A stretch of DNA of 36,052 bases from Zoogloeaceae bacterium (GCA_031259605.1 JAIRLE010000039.1:1-36052), one strand, 5' to 3'. Counted from the stretch's first letter, positions 19,491 through 29,583 are shown. Notes: generated from the letters alone by a model not told the origin. A program made the numbers and translations.

Positions 19491-20750
19491 CTATCCCCGG
19501 CGCATGGCGTCGAAGAATTCGCCGTTGCTCTTGGTTGCCTTGATCTTGTCGAGCAGGAATTCCATCGCTTCCAGATCGTCCATCGGGTAGAGGAGTTTGC
19601 GCAGTACCCACATCTTTTGCAGCACGTCGGGTTTCAAAAGCAACTCCTCGCGGCGGGTGCCGGAGCGGTTGACGTTGATGGCCGGATACATGCGCTTTTC
19701 CGACATGCGTCGATCCAGATGGATTTCCATGTTGCCGGTGCCCTTGAATTCCTCGTAGATCACATCGTCCATGCGCGAGCCGGTTTCGATCAGGGCGGTG
19801 GCGATGATGGTCAGCGAGCCGCCTTCCTCGATGTTGCGCGCCGCGCCGAAGAAGCGCTTGGGCTTTTGCAGGGCGTTGGCGTCCACGCCGCCGGTCAGTA
19901 CCTTGCCGGAGGCGGGCTGCACGGTGTTGTAGGCGCGCGCCAGCCGGGTGATGGAGTCGAGCAGGATGATCACATCTTTTTTCATTTCCACCAGGCGCTT
20001 GGCTTTTTCGATCACCATTTCGGCAACCTGCACGTGGCGGGTGGCCGGTTCGTCGAAGGTGGAGGCCACCACTTCGCCGCGTACGGTGCGGGTCATTTCG
20101 GTGACTTCTTCCGGACGCTCGTCGATCAAGAGCACGATCAGCACTGCTTCCGGGTGGTTCGTGGTCAAGGCGTGGGCGATATGCTGCATCATCACGGTCT
20201 TGCCGGATTTTGGCGGCGAGACGATAAGGCCGCGCTGCCCCGCGCCAATGGGGGCGATCATGTCGATTACCCGGCTGGTGATGTTTTCCTCGGCCTTGAT
20301 GTCGCGTTCGAGATGCAGATGCCGCGTGGGATGCAGCGGCGTCAGGTTTTCGAACATCAGTTTGTTCTTGGTGACTTCCGGCAGTTCGCCATTGATCGTG
20401 TCCAGCTTGGTGAGCGCCGAATAACGCTCGCCGTCCTTGGGCGTGCGAATTTCGCCTTCGATGGAATCGCCCGTCCTCAAATTGAAGCGGCGGATTTGTG
20501 AAGGCGAGACGTAGATGTCGTCGGTGTTGGCTTGGTAGGAAGTGTCCGGCGAACGGAGAAAACCAAAGCCATCAGAGAGGATTTCCAGCGCGCCATCGCC
20601 GTAGATGGGTTCGCCTTTCTTGGCGTGGGCGCGCAGGATGGAAAAAATCAGTTCGTGTTTTCTGAGGCGATTGGCGGCGTCGATATTGAAGCTGGCGGCC
20701 ATTTCGACCAGCTGGCTGACGTGCAGGGACTTGAGTTCGGAAAGGTGCAT
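19491..20750 (-). CDS. rho: Transcription termination factor Rho
   Basis: [23 protein letters not shown] start; [54 protein letters not shown]. Confidence 0.97.
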   Translation of the reverse strand: MHLSELKSLHVSQLVEMAASFNIDAANRLRKHELIFSILRAHAKKGEPIYGDGALEILSDGFGFLRSPDTSYQANTDDIYVSPSQIRRFNLRTGDSIEGEIRTPKDGERYSALTKLDTINGELPEVTKNKLMFENLTPLHPTRHLHLERDIKAEENITSRVIDMIAPIGAGQRGLIVSPPKSGKTVMMQHIAHALTTNHPEAVLIVLLIDERPEEVTEMTRTVRGEVVASTFDEPATRHVQVAEMVIEKAKRLVEMKKDVIILLDSITRLARAYNTVQPASGKVLTGGVDANALQKPKRFFGAARNIEEGGSLTIIATALIETGSRMDDVIYEEFKGTGNMEIHLDRRMSEKRMYPAINVNRSGTRREELLLKPDVLQKMWVLRKLLYPMDDLEAMEFLLDKIKATKSNGEFFDAMRRG

Positions 20751-20901
20751 TGGCGTTGCTGCGAAAAGAGAGGAAGGACAGGATGGAAAGCGCGTGGGCA
20801 ACGCGTTCCGTGAGATGGGGGAAAAGAAAACTGAAGAAGGAAAAGTGAAAAAGCGCCTGGAAGAATATTTTTTGTGTGCCCAAGCGCGCAGGGTAGGGAA
20901 A

Positions 20902-21237
20902 TCAGAGCGCGTTGTCAATCATGGCGACCAGTTGTGATTTGCTTTGCGCTCCGGTGCGGGCATCTTCCGGGTTGCCGCCCTTGAACAGCATCAGGGTCGG
21001 CACACCGCGCACATTGTAGCGGGAGGCGATTTCGCCGTCCGTATCGATATTGAGTTTTCCGAACTTGATTTTTCCCGCGTAATCGGCGGCCACGGTCTCG
21101 AATGCGGGCATCATCATCCGGCAGGGCTGACACCACGGCGCCCAGTAATCCACGAGCACGGGAAGCGCTGAATTGAGCACTTCCGTTTCAAAATTTTCTG
21201 CGGTAATCGAAAGAATCGGGCTTGTTGCTTCGGTCAT
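20902..21237 (-). CDS. trxA: Thioredoxin with non-canonical WCQPC active site
   Basis: [39 protein letters not shown]…[13 protein letters not shown]. Start MTEATSP at 21237. Confidence 0.9.
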   Translation of the reverse strand: MTEATSPILSITAENFETEVLNSALPVLVDYWAPWCQPCRMMMPAFETVAADYAGKIKFGKLNIDTDGEIASRYNVRGVPTLMLFKGGNPEDARTGAQSKSQLVAMIDNAL

Positions 21238-21383
21238 GACATCCTCTGGAAATGTTCGCGCAATGGGGAGTTCAGGCGCTTTCCGGCGCCGCAAAACAGG
21301 TATGGAGTATAGCAAAAGCGCACATCCTACCCAAGAATGCGGCGGATGAAAAGCCGCATCCGCATCCGCGCCACGCAGGCGTC

Positions 21384-21416
21384 AAAAAGCAGGGGTTTAT
21401 TTTTGCGCCTCCTGCT
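21384..21416 (-). terminator. Probable terminator at the end of the EPS operon
   Basis: Minus strand AGCAGG…CCTGCT stem followed by TTTTT. Confidence 0.5.
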
Positions 21417-22512
21417 AATCCGAGCGTCTGACATGGCGTCTCCACAACTGCCAGACGCCATAGGCCAGGCCGAAGGCCAGACCGCCGGGGCGGCAGGAAT
21501 AAAAACGCCAGCGCCGGTGTTCGATCTGACCACTCATGCGCTCGCGCAACTGGTGGCGGGAATGTGAACGGCGCACCCGGGAAGCGTCGATCCACTGCCA
21601 GCCTTCGTCCAGACCCCAGCGTATCCATTCGTCCAGCAACAGACGACCGCTGCCAAGGGCGGCATAGGCGGGCATGAACGCCAGGCTGTAGTCGTACAGG
21701 CGTCCCTGTTCCAGCAGGCCGAGACGATAGCTGATGCAGCGCCCCTCATGTTCCAGCAGCACCGCGCGCACACGGTCTTCCGCCGCGAGGGCGCGCAGCG
21801 CTTCCGTGGTTGCCGCCACATTGTCGGAGCTGAAGATGCCGACATCTTGCGCGCCTTTCCAGCTGATCCGTTCGACGGCGCAAATCCGCGCCAGCAGCGC
21901 GTCCATCGTGTCGGCATCCGGCCTTGCCCGGCGCGGCGCGGCACCGATGGCGGCGCTGCGCTTTCTTGCCCGGCGCAATTTATACCGCGCATCTCCCGCG
22001 GGTTCGTCGCGATCTTTTGCGCACACGCGATATTCGGGCACGAGGCAGATCAGACGGTTCTCCCAACGAAAACTGCCGCGTCTTCCCCATGCCGTAAGGC
22101 CGGCGTTACTGGCTGGCGCCGGGAGAATTTCATCCAGTTGCAGCAGGGCATGGGGCAAGGCGCGGCGGATACGCGGCAAGGCATCCATCAATACGGCTTC
22201 CTGCCCCGGCTCGACGGCCAGAACGATGCGATCCGCAAGAGGATAGCCAAGATGACGCACTACCCGCAACGGCAGTCCGGCTTGGCGCTCGCGGCAATGG
22301 AGCAGCGGCAGGCACAGGACAAGACGCGCATCCTGCCAGGCAATCAGCACATGCAGCGTTTGCCCTGGCCGCAAATGACGCGCCATTGCCCGTAGCCAGG
22401 ACAGGCGATTGAAAGGCGTAAATGTCGGCAGGCGGAGAAGAAGCTCATTGTAGGCAGCCGCCGGAAAAGCTCCGGCTTCCAGATCGTCATGCCATGCAAA
22501 ACGCGCCGTCAT
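21415..22512 (-). CDS. GNAT/FemAB-type acyltransferase of the EPS locus (CelD/BcsL-like)
   Basis: FTPFNRLSWLRAMARHLRPGQTLHVLIAWQDARLVLCLPL; C-terminal GRCISYRLGLLEQGRLYDYSLAFMPAYAALGSGRLLLDEWIRWGLDEGWQWIDASR. ATGA overlap with the upstream gene; start MTARFAW at 22512. Confidence 0.75.
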   Translation of the reverse strand: MTARFAWHDDLEAGAFPAAAYNELLLRLPTFTPFNRLSWLRAMARHLRPGQTLHVLIAWQDARLVLCLPLLHCRERQAGLPLRVVRHLGYPLADRIVLAVEPGQEAVLMDALPRIRRALPHALLQLDEILPAPASNAGLTAWGRRGSFRWENRLICLVPEYRVCAKDRDEPAGDARYKLRRARKRSAAIGAAPRRARPDADTMDALLARICAVERISWKGAQDVGIFSSDNVAATTEALRALAAEDRVRAVLLEHEGRCISYRLGLLEQGRLYDYSLAFMPAYAALGSGRLLLDEWIRWGLDEGWQWIDASRVRRSHSRHQLRERMSGQIEHRRWRFYSCRPGGLAFGLAYGVWQLWRRHVRRSD

Positions 22513-23198
22513 TCCGATCTCTGCGGCGAAATACGGTTGCGATCCGGTTTGCGCAAGGAGGAAAAACGCGGTTCGCGGTAAGCGCATATGTGCGTGAAAT
22601 GCAGAAAACCAAACAGGGTGTAGACATGCGTCGCTTCTCCGGTTTCCCTGAATCCCATGTGCATGTGCATCGCTAGCGCGGGCAGGTTGCGCGTATCCAT
22701 CAGAGAGCGGACAACATGACAACCGAGTTCATGATGCCCTTGCTCGCAAAGCGCGCGCAGGTAGCGCAAGGGCACCCCCGTATTGCGGTACGGTTCGGCA
22801 ACCTCGCCGGCGAACTGATACATATGGCCCGGCGGCAGGCGAATCCAGCGGCGATACAGCGGTTCGTAGTAATCCCGGTTGGTCATCCACACCATGCCGA
22901 TGGCGTCGCCGTTTTCATCCGCGAACGCGTCGCCACGCACGCCTTCCTTGGCAAGCAGTTTGCGCGCGGCGGGCAGGTAATGCGCAAAATGTTTTTCCAG
23001 CTTCGGCAGGGTTTCTTCATCGATGCGCACATGTTCCCAACGATACGCCTTCAGGCGCTTGGATAACGGCGCTTCCAGCGAACGTTCCACGGTCAGCAAT
23101 TCCTGGCACCGGTAGATGAAACGTTGGCACAGTACGCGCAGCGTGCCGCGCCAACCCTTGCGCCGGATTTTGCCGAGCAATTCCGCCAGCGGCCTCAT
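22509..23198 (-). CDS. GNAT-family N-acetyltransferase-like protein
   Basis: DAIGMVWMTNRDYYEPLYRRWIRLPPGHMYQFAGEVAEPYRNTGVPLRYLRALCEQGHHELGCHVVRSLMDTRNLPALAMHMHMGFRETG. Start MRPLAELLGK at 23198 with ATGA overlap. Confidence 0.7.
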   Translation of the reverse strand: MRPLAELLGKIRRKGWRGTLRVLCQRFIYRCQELLTVERSLEAPLSKRLKAYRWEHVRIDEETLPKLEKHFAHYLPAARKLLAKEGVRGDAFADENGDAIGMVWMTNRDYYEPLYRRWIRLPPGHMYQFAGEVAEPYRNTGVPLRYLRALCEQGHHELGCHVVRSLMDTRNLPALAMHMHMGFRETGEATHVYTLFGFLHFTHICAYREPRFSSLRKPDRNRISPQRSE

Positions 23199-25156
23199 GG
23201 CGTCTTCCAGCTCAGGGCAAACAGGGTTTCGCCCGGCACGTTGAAACGCGGACGGGATCCGCCGCAATCCAGTTTCACCGCGCGCGCGCGGTTATCGGAG
23301 CCGAAAAATTCGAGTTTCGCGCTCACCTGACAAAGACCATCGGCTCCCGACAGGCTTATCTGTTGCAAGCGCCTGCTCTTGTTTACCCCCAGCAGGCCAT
23401 GCCGTTTGCCGTCGCGCATGGCGAGCGCATCCACTTCAAAGGCGTTGTTGTCCAGCGCCTCGACCTGGGACAACCAGTGATTGCGAATGAATTGTTGCGC
23501 AAGGCCGACCGGGCGCGGTTCAAAATTTCCCGCCCCACGCTCCCGCAGCATACCCTTGGCGTGACCTGCGTCATCGGCAACCAGAAACCAGTTGAGCATA
23601 TCCAGCAAACCGTCACGGGAAGCGTTGATGACGACCGAAGCCCACCACAACGCCGCAAAATTCGTATCCTGCTGGTAGACGCTGACACTGGAGCCGCTGG
23701 AAATATTGGTTTGGTTGAGCAGCAGCGCCTTCTTCGGACGACCGTCGGCATCCCTGCCCACCAGTCTGGCGGCAGCCTGGACATTGTCGCGATAACGGCG
23801 CGTGGCAAAAAGGTCGCGTACCATCCATTCGTGCCAGACAATGGCGTCAATGTCGTTTTCGTAACGCCGCAACAGCCTTTCCGTCCAGATCATGCCGCGG
23901 CGCGCGTTTGCGTCTCCATCATGGAAAGGGCCATTGATGAAACGCGAACTGGCGGGGACGGCAATGCGCACACCGGCGTCGCGCGCCCTGGAATTTCCCC
24001 GCACCCGTCGCACGAGCGCGTCAAAATAACGCTCGAAGCTGGCGTAATCCGGGTAGTTGAGATTGGGTTCATCGGCAAGGGACAGATAGTGAATGCCGCC
24101 GGATTTCAGCCGGGCGCTGTCGGCCAGCCAGGCATCCACTCCGGCCAGAGTCTGCTGGTCGTCGGCAAGCACGGCGCGGCGTCCGCTTCCGGCCAGCAAG
24201 GTGAGATCGAAATCAATGCCGAAACGCTCGCCATACTGGCGACGAAAACCGATTTCGCGTTCCGGTTGCCGGGGAAGCACATCGACGAAACTGTAATAAT
24301 TTGCCGCCTGCGGCGCCAGGGCATCGAGGGCGGCAAATCCCGATTCCGGCCATGCCGCATAAGGCAGGCCAAGACCCAGACGCGGTGCGGCACCAAGGAT
24401 GTTCCCGGACAGCGTCAATTCCACCATGCCGGAAGGGTAGTCCAGGCGATGCAGATGTTCCGGTTTTTGCGCGAACAGGTTGTCCGCGCCATCCAGCCAG
24501 AAGGCTGCCTTGCCGCTGCCTTCCAGGGTAAGACGCCAGATTTCGTCCTGTTTCGACTCCGGCAACGGCATGCGGTCGAAGCTCGAATATTGCGCGTATT
24601 GCTGCAAATTCAGGCGCAGGGTCTGGCTGTCGGACAGGCGCGTTGCCCGCAACGCATGAACGCCGCCATGATGCTTGCCGCCGAGTACGGCTTTCTCGCC
24701 CGCCGCCACGCGAAAATAAAATTCGGAATTGCGGGGCACATCGGCGCAAAAATGCACCTTGGCAGGCTCGAATTGCGCGGCGGTGTCCGCATCGTGCGTC
24801 ACGTGGTAATTGCGAAAACTGTAGCCCGGAATACCCAGGCGATAGTCGGCATTGCCGGCTTTCAGGATAAAGGCGTATTCGCCGTGCGTCTGGTCGGCAT
24901 GGATGTCCAGTTGTTCCACCAGTTTCCCGTTGCCGTCCAGCAGGTAAACCCGCTCGCTGTTGGCCTCGGCCTGCCAGGCCGCCTGCCAGCGCAGTTGCAC
25001 GGACTCGGCAGGTGCCGATGGGCGCAGGTACAGGCTGCCGTCGCGGACGGCGCCCCATTCCACGGAGCCGCCGCGTGAGGTCGACATCAACGCGAAGGGC
25101 AAGCCGAGCGTCAGCAGCAAAGCCAGGGCAAACCACTTGCGGTTTTTCAGCATCAT
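23195..25156 (-). CDS. Secreted glycoside hydrolase-like protein (clan GH-A-like features)
   Basis: Signal peptide MMLKNRKWFALALLLTLGLPFALM; HYLSLADEPNLNYPDYASFERYFDALVRRV (E-P motif) and DAIVWHEWMVRDLF (candidate second acid). Start overlaps the preceding stop (ATGATG). Confidence 0.55.
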   Translation of the reverse strand: MMLKNRKWFALALLLTLGLPFALMSTSRGGSVEWGAVRDGSLYLRPSAPAESVQLRWQAAWQAEANSERVYLLDGNGKLVEQLDIHADQTHGEYAFILKAGNADYRLGIPGYSFRNYHVTHDADTAAQFEPAKVHFCADVPRNSEFYFRVAAGEKAVLGGKHHGGVHALRATRLSDSQTLRLNLQQYAQYSSFDRMPLPESKQDEIWRLTLEGSGKAAFWLDGADNLFAQKPEHLHRLDYPSGMVELTLSGNILGAAPRLGLGLPYAAWPESGFAALDALAPQAANYYSFVDVLPRQPEREIGFRRQYGERFGIDFDLTLLAGSGRRAVLADDQQTLAGVDAWLADSARLKSGGIHYLSLADEPNLNYPDYASFERYFDALVRRVRGNSRARDAGVRIAVPASSRFINGPFHDGDANARRGMIWTERLLRRYENDIDAIVWHEWMVRDLFATRRYRDNVQAAARLVGRDADGRPKKALLLNQTNISSGSSVSVYQQDTNFAALWWASVVINASRDGLLDMLNWFLVADDAGHAKGMLRERGAGNFEPRPVGLAQQFIRNHWLSQVEALDNNAFEVDALAMRDGKRHGLLGVNKSRRLQQISLSGADGLCQVSAKLEFFGSDNRARAVKLDCGGSRPRFNVPGETLFALSWKTP

Positions 25157-27495
25157 GAGGCTCCTTTTCGCGCTGACGTCCGGATATGCAGCCAGGCGCG
25201 CAACAGCGCCACATCGCCGGGCAACAAAAACAGCGTGCGCGCCCAGGATACGCCGCTGAGCCTGCAATACAAGCGCAGCATGGTAAGGGTAATGGCAAGA
25301 TAGGCTACGGATGAGGCGATGCCCGCGCCGACAATGCCCATATGCGGAATCAGCCAGAAATTGAGCAGCAGGTTCAGCGCGGCCGCCGCCGCCGCCATCA
25401 GCGACAAGCTGCCGGGGCGCTGTTTGCCAAGCAAATCCAGGCGCAGGATGCTCACATAGCAAAGACCGAACAACCCGGGCAGCAGCGCCAGCAATGCCGG
25501 GTAGGCGGGCGCGTAATCCTCGCCGAACAGGGTGACGATCAGCCATTCGCCAATCAGCGCCATCCCCGCGCAGGCGGAGAACATGACGGTAGCCGTCAAC
25601 CGCAGGGCAAGCGGCGTAAGTTTCTCGATGCCATCATCCTGTTGCAGCAGGCGTTTCATCAAGGGCGTCGTCACCGCTTCCGGGATGATCAACAGCAATT
25701 CGGCGGCGGCGCTGGCCATGGCGTAGTGACCGAGCGCGGCCGGAGGCAAGATGGCGGCAATCAGCAAATAATCGGCGCGCAGCAGCAGTTGCTGAAACAG
25801 CACTTCAGGATGGCTGTACGCGCCATAGCGCAGCAATTCCTTTTGTTGATCCGGCCGCCAACAAAACCGCAAGGGGTAGAACCGCGCCAGCCAGAATCCG
25901 CCGACCGCCACCACGCATGCCAATCCAATCAGCCAGCTGCCCAGCGCGGCCATCAGCGCGCTGGGCAACAGCAGCCAGAAAATGATGAACAGCAGGAGCG
26001 GCGTCAGAGATTCCAGCAGACGCAAGACATTGAAAACGCCAACCCGACCGTCGGCATTGTGCAGCGTCAGCAGACCGCCTTTGCAGACGGTCAGCGGTAC
26101 GGCCAACAGCAATAGCCAGGCCATCCCCCCCAACTGCTCCGCAAGCTGCCGGGTCAGGTCAAAATCGCCGCCAAACCAGCGTAGCGCCGCCACGCCGGAC
26201 AGCGTGACCAGAGTGGCGAACAGGCATCCGTAGACCAGCAACTGGGTGAGCAGCACGCTGATCGGATGTCGGCGAGCCGTTTGATAGCCGACAGCGGTGT
26301 TGAGACCTCCACAGGTGAGCGCCGCTATCAGGTCCGGCAGGGTATTCAACAGGGCGAACAAACCACGATCGGCAGGGCCGAGCAAACGCGCAAGCAAGAT
26401 GTTGCGCAGCAGACGGATGCCGGTCATCAGAATGCGGGTGCCCACGCTCGATGCCATGTTCCAGAGATAGGAACCGCGTTTCATGCCCGTACTCTCCCGA
26501 AACAGGGGCCAGGCAAGTTGCGTCGGCCGACTGCTGATATGGTTGACGCCGATGCGCGGCAGCGCCAGCGCCGCGCTGTTGGGAGCAATCAGACCCGGCT
26601 GTGTGCTCAACGCGTAACGATAGCCAAAGGCGGTGAGCGCGCGGCACACCCGCTCATCGTAAGCGCCGTGAGGGTAACAATATACGGACAGGGGATGACG
26701 ACAATGCGCGCGCAATGCGGCATGTGAGCGCGCCAATTCGGCTTCCAGGCCAGCGTCATCCAGTTGGGTGAGCATGGCGTGACTGGCGCCATGCGGGCCG
26801 AAACGCACCAGAGCGGAATCTTCCAGAGCGCGCACCTGCGTCCAATCCAGGGCGCTTGAAGACTGGGGCGCGGGCAGCAGGGAGGTGATGGCTTCCAGTT
26901 TCTCCAGGGGTAGTCGGGTCAATGTCTGCAGGTAATGGGCAATGGCCAGACTGCGCCGGTTGCTGCTTTCCGGTCGCAACAGTCGTGCGGGCGCCGACAT
27001 GCCCTCCGCGCGCAAGGCGTCGCATATGCGTAACGCGTCGGGAGATTGCGGCGTTTGCCAGAAGGTTTTGGCGATCTCTTCCCACCAGAAGCGCCGGTTC
27101 GGTTTCGTCGCATCGCCAATGAAATCGGTGGAGAGAAAGATGCTCGCCGGAATTTCATGGCGTTGCAACAGCGGAAAAGCCAGTTCGGCGTTGTCGCGCC
27201 AACCGTCGTCGAAGGTCAGCGTCACGCGCGGACGCTCGCCGCTGGGTTGCTCCAGCAGTGTTTCCAGGGCAACACACTCGAATTGCTGCCGCAACCAAAA
27301 GAGCAGATGCTCGAATGCTTGACGGCCGATGCACATTCCGCAGCGGTGCGGCCAGGCGGCTTCGCGATCGTTTTCCACTACCCGATGCAAAACCAGTATG
27401 CTTCCGCGTTGACGCAAGGCATGACGTCCCGGCGGAGAGGCGAGATAGGCTTGTCCGATCAGGCGTTTCAGGGTGGTTACGCTCAACATGGTCAT
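25153..27495 (-). CDS. Polysaccharide deacetylase - Wzx-type flippase fusion protein
   Basis: N-terminal half: SILVLHRVVEN, RPRVTLTFDDGWRDNAELAFPLLQRHEIPASIFLSTDFIGD. From MKRGSYLWNMASS (26484): polytopic membrane protein LLRNILLARLLGPADRGLFALLNTLPDLIAAL… in one uninterrupted frame. Confidence 0.8.
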   Translation of the reverse strand: MTMLSVTTLKRLIGQAYLASPPGRHALRQRGSILVLHRVVENDREAAWPHRCGMCIGRQAFEHLLFWLRQQFECVALETLLEQPSGERPRVTLTFDDGWRDNAELAFPLLQRHEIPASIFLSTDFIGDATKPNRRFWWEEIAKTFWQTPQSPDALRICDALRAEGMSAPARLLRPESSNRRSLAIAHYLQTLTRLPLEKLEAITSLLPAPQSSSALDWTQVRALEDSALVRFGPHGASHAMLTQLDDAGLEAELARSHAALRAHCRHPLSVYCYPHGAYDERVCRALTAFGYRYALSTQPGLIAPNSAALALPRIGVNHISSRPTQLAWPLFRESTGMKRGSYLWNMASSVGTRILMTGIRLLRNILLARLLGPADRGLFALLNTLPDLIAALTCGGLNTAVGYQTARRHPISVLLTQLLVYGCLFATLVTLSGVAALRWFGGDFDLTRQLAEQLGGMAWLLLLAVPLTVCKGGLLTLHNADGRVGVFNVLRLLESLTPLLLFIIFWLLLPSALMAALGSWLIGLACVVAVGGFWLARFYPLRFCWRPDQQKELLRYGAYSHPEVLFQQLLLRADYLLIAAILPPAALGHYAMASAAAELLLIIPEAVTTPLMKRLLQQDDGIEKLTPLALRLTATVMFSACAGMALIGEWLIVTLFGEDYAPAYPALLALLPGLFGLCYVSILRLDLLGKQRPGSLSLMAAAAAALNLLLNFWLIPHMGIVGAGIASSVAYLAITLTMLRLYCRLSGVSWARTLFLLPGDVALLRAWLHIRTSARKGAS

Positions 27496-28631
27496 CGATT
27501 CTGTTGCGGATTCCAGAGGGCATACCGCCGTCCGCACAAGAACTGCCAGAGGCCGGCGTTCATGCCCGCCAGGGTGATCAGCAGGAAACCCGCGACGCGA
27601 AAGGGTTTGGGCAGACGTCCCTTGCAATCGAGCAGGCCCAGCGCGCCAACGGCGTAGCCGGTCAGTTGCGCCGCCAGGGTGTAGCGATAAAAATTGCCCG
27701 CGTTCCACAGCGGCAGGTTCAAGAGCAGCAAGGGCGCAAGCAGGAGCGGCGCAAGACGACGAATCAGTTTGTGACTGATGAGCGCGACGGCGTACAGGCC
27801 ATGCCGCAGCGGATTCATCAATTCGCGCCGCGCGACCAGACTTTGCAGTCCGCCGACGGTAATGCGCACCCGCCGGCGGAATTGCTCGCCGACCGTATCC
27901 ACGCCGCTGTCCAGCACTTGCGCTTGCGCCACGTAAACGCTGCGTTTTCCGGCGGCTGGCGCGCAGGTGCAGAGGAAGAAATCGTCATTTACCTGCGCGG
28001 GCACCGGTTGAAACAATTCGCGGCGCAGCGCCAGTAACGCGCCATTGGCGGAAACCGCGCAGCCAAAGTGATTTTCCGCCGCGCACAGCCAGGTTTCATA
28101 ACGCCGGTACAGAAGATCTCCGATGCTAAGGGCATGCCCTGCGCGGGGAATCCGCATGTTGCCGACACAGCAGCCGACCTCCGCATCGGCAAAGGGCGCG
28201 ACGAGATGAGCAAGGGTGTCACGCCGCCAGCGATTATCGGCGTCGGAAAACACCAAGACGGCATGGCTGGCCTCGCCCGCTGCGGCGTTCAAGGCCGCTG
28301 CCTTTCCCTGCCGCGGCAGATCGAGCACTTTTATGCGGTGATCGTCAATGGCGCGGGCGCGCGCCACCGTGTCGTCGCTGGAACCGTCGCTGGCCACGAT
28401 GATTTCCACTTCGGCGGGATAATCCTGGGCAAGCAGGGTGTGCAGTTTTTGCGCGATATGCAAGGCTTCGTTATGCGCGGCGATAATCACGCTGACCGGT
28501 TGCGGCGCATGCGCCGTTGACGGCGGTTTGCGCGGACGCATGAACAGTCCGCACACGGCCAGACCGAGCGGATAGCCAATCCAGGCGTAAAAGGGCAGGA
28601 ACAGGCAAAACCAGAAAATCGCTTCAACCAC
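27492..28631 (-). CDS. Glycosyltransferase family 2, membrane-associated
   Basis: PVSVIIAAHNEALHIAQKLHTLLAQDYPAEVEIIVASDGSSDDT; VFSDADNRW; several C-terminal hydrophobic segments. Likely GTG start at 28631 (VVEAIFWFCLFLPFYAW); the longer ORF is an artefact. Confidence 0.88.
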   Translation of the reverse strand: MVEAIFWFCLFLPFYAWIGYPLGLAVCGLFMRPRKPPSTAHAPQPVSVIIAAHNEALHIAQKLHTLLAQDYPAEVEIIVASDGSSDDTVARARAIDDHRIKVLDLPRQGKAAALNAAAGEASHAVLVFSDADNRWRRDTLAHLVAPFADAEVGCCVGNMRIPRAGHALSIGDLLYRRYETWLCAAENHFGCAVSANGALLALRRELFQPVPAQVNDDFFLCTCAPAAGKRSVYVAQAQVLDSGVDTVGEQFRRRVRITVGGLQSLVARRELMNPLRHGLYAVALISHKLIRRLAPLLLAPLLLLNLPLWNAGNFYRYTLAAQLTGYAVGALGLLDCKGRLPKPFRVAGFLLITLAGMNAGLWQFLCGRRYALWNPQQNR

Positions 28632-29583
28632 GTTCGGGTCTCCATGCAGCCCGTTTGCAAAAACCAGCCCACAAGGCCGCTGCGCCCACATGCAGGCGTA
28701 GCCAGTGCAGTACGGTAAGTTGCAGCGTAAAAACCGGCTGGCGATACGGGACGCTTTGCCGCAAGGAAAGCGCGAATGCTGCCAGCAAACCCGGAAAAAG
28801 CGCCAGAATCGCGGGCAGTGGCCGGGCGAACAGCAGCATCGCCAATGCGAACAGGCTGCACAGTCCCGTACCCAGGCAAAACAGGGGAAACCGCAACAGG
28901 CGCAAGCGCGCATTGCCCCTGATTAATTGCAGATGACCGCTCTGCCGCCAATATTCCTTGCCCAACCACTCACGCCAATTGCGCTCATAGCCCCAATGCA
29001 GAACCGCTGGCGCGGGCAGGCGCAACAGACGCGCTCCTGCCCGATGCAGGCGCAGAGTGAATTCCTTGTCCTCGCCAGTCGGCAGGCGCTCATCAAAGCC
29101 GCCGACGCGCTCGAACCAGGAACGCGTCATGCACAGGTTTTGCGTCGTCAACCAATCCCGCGGACGCCCGCGTTGGCCAGCGGCAAGATTGCGATGCTGC
29201 CAGACGCGCGCAAACCAGGGCGCGTCCGCGGGGGTATCGCATTCCAGGGCGAGCACATCGGCACGGCATGCTTCATGGACATCCTTCCAGATGGACAGCC
29301 AGTTGCCGGGCGTCTCGATATCGGCGTCGACGAAGGCCAGCCAATCCCCGCCGCCCGCCTCGACGCCGCGATTACGCAGCGCGCCAATGGAGAGACCAGG
29401 GTAATGGAGCACGCGCGCGCCATGTTCGGCGGCGATACATGGCCCCGCATCGGTGGAACCGTTGTCTACCACCCACAATTCGCAGTCAAGCCGGGAGAAG
29501 TCGGCAGCTCGGCGGATGCCGTCCAGCGTCCGCCCGATATGGCGCGCTTCATTGAACATCGGAATGACCACACTGATCTTCAT
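28624..29583 (-). CDS. Glycosyltransferase family 2
   Basis: MKISVVIPMFNEARHIGRTLDGIRRA…LWVVDNGSTDAG…LAFVDADIETP. Confidence 0.9.
   Translation of the reverse strand: MKISVVIPMFNEARHIGRTLDGIRRAADFSRLDCELWVVDNGSTDAGPCIAAEHGARVLHYPGLSIGALRNRGVEAGGGDWLAFVDADIETPGNWLSIWKDVHEACRADVLALECDTPADAPWFARVWQHRNLAAGQRGRPRDWLTTQNLCMTRSWFERVGGFDERLPTGEDKEFTLRLHRAGARLLRLPAPAVLHWGYERNWREWLGKEYWRQSGHLQLIRGNARLRLLRFPLFCLGTGLCSLFALAMLLFARPLPAILALFPGLLAAFALSLRQSVPYRQPVFTLQLTVLHWLRLHVGAAALWAGFCKRAAWRPERG

Noticed and set aside
20751-20918. 56-residue N-terminal extension of Rho in the ORF track
   Set aside because: It corresponds to the trxA-rho intergenic leader; Rho homology begins at MHLSELKSL.
23363-25078. 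571-aa plus-strand ORF antisense to the hydrolase-like gene
   Set aside because: No motifs, no RBS support, and opposite a coherent operon gene.
28632-28913. N-terminal extension of the GT2 ORF (MRACACCGFPCFAW…)
   Set aside because: Cys-rich out-of-frame reading through the 3' end of the upstream glycosyltransferase; the GTG start at 28631 fits the membrane-associated GT2 N-terminus.
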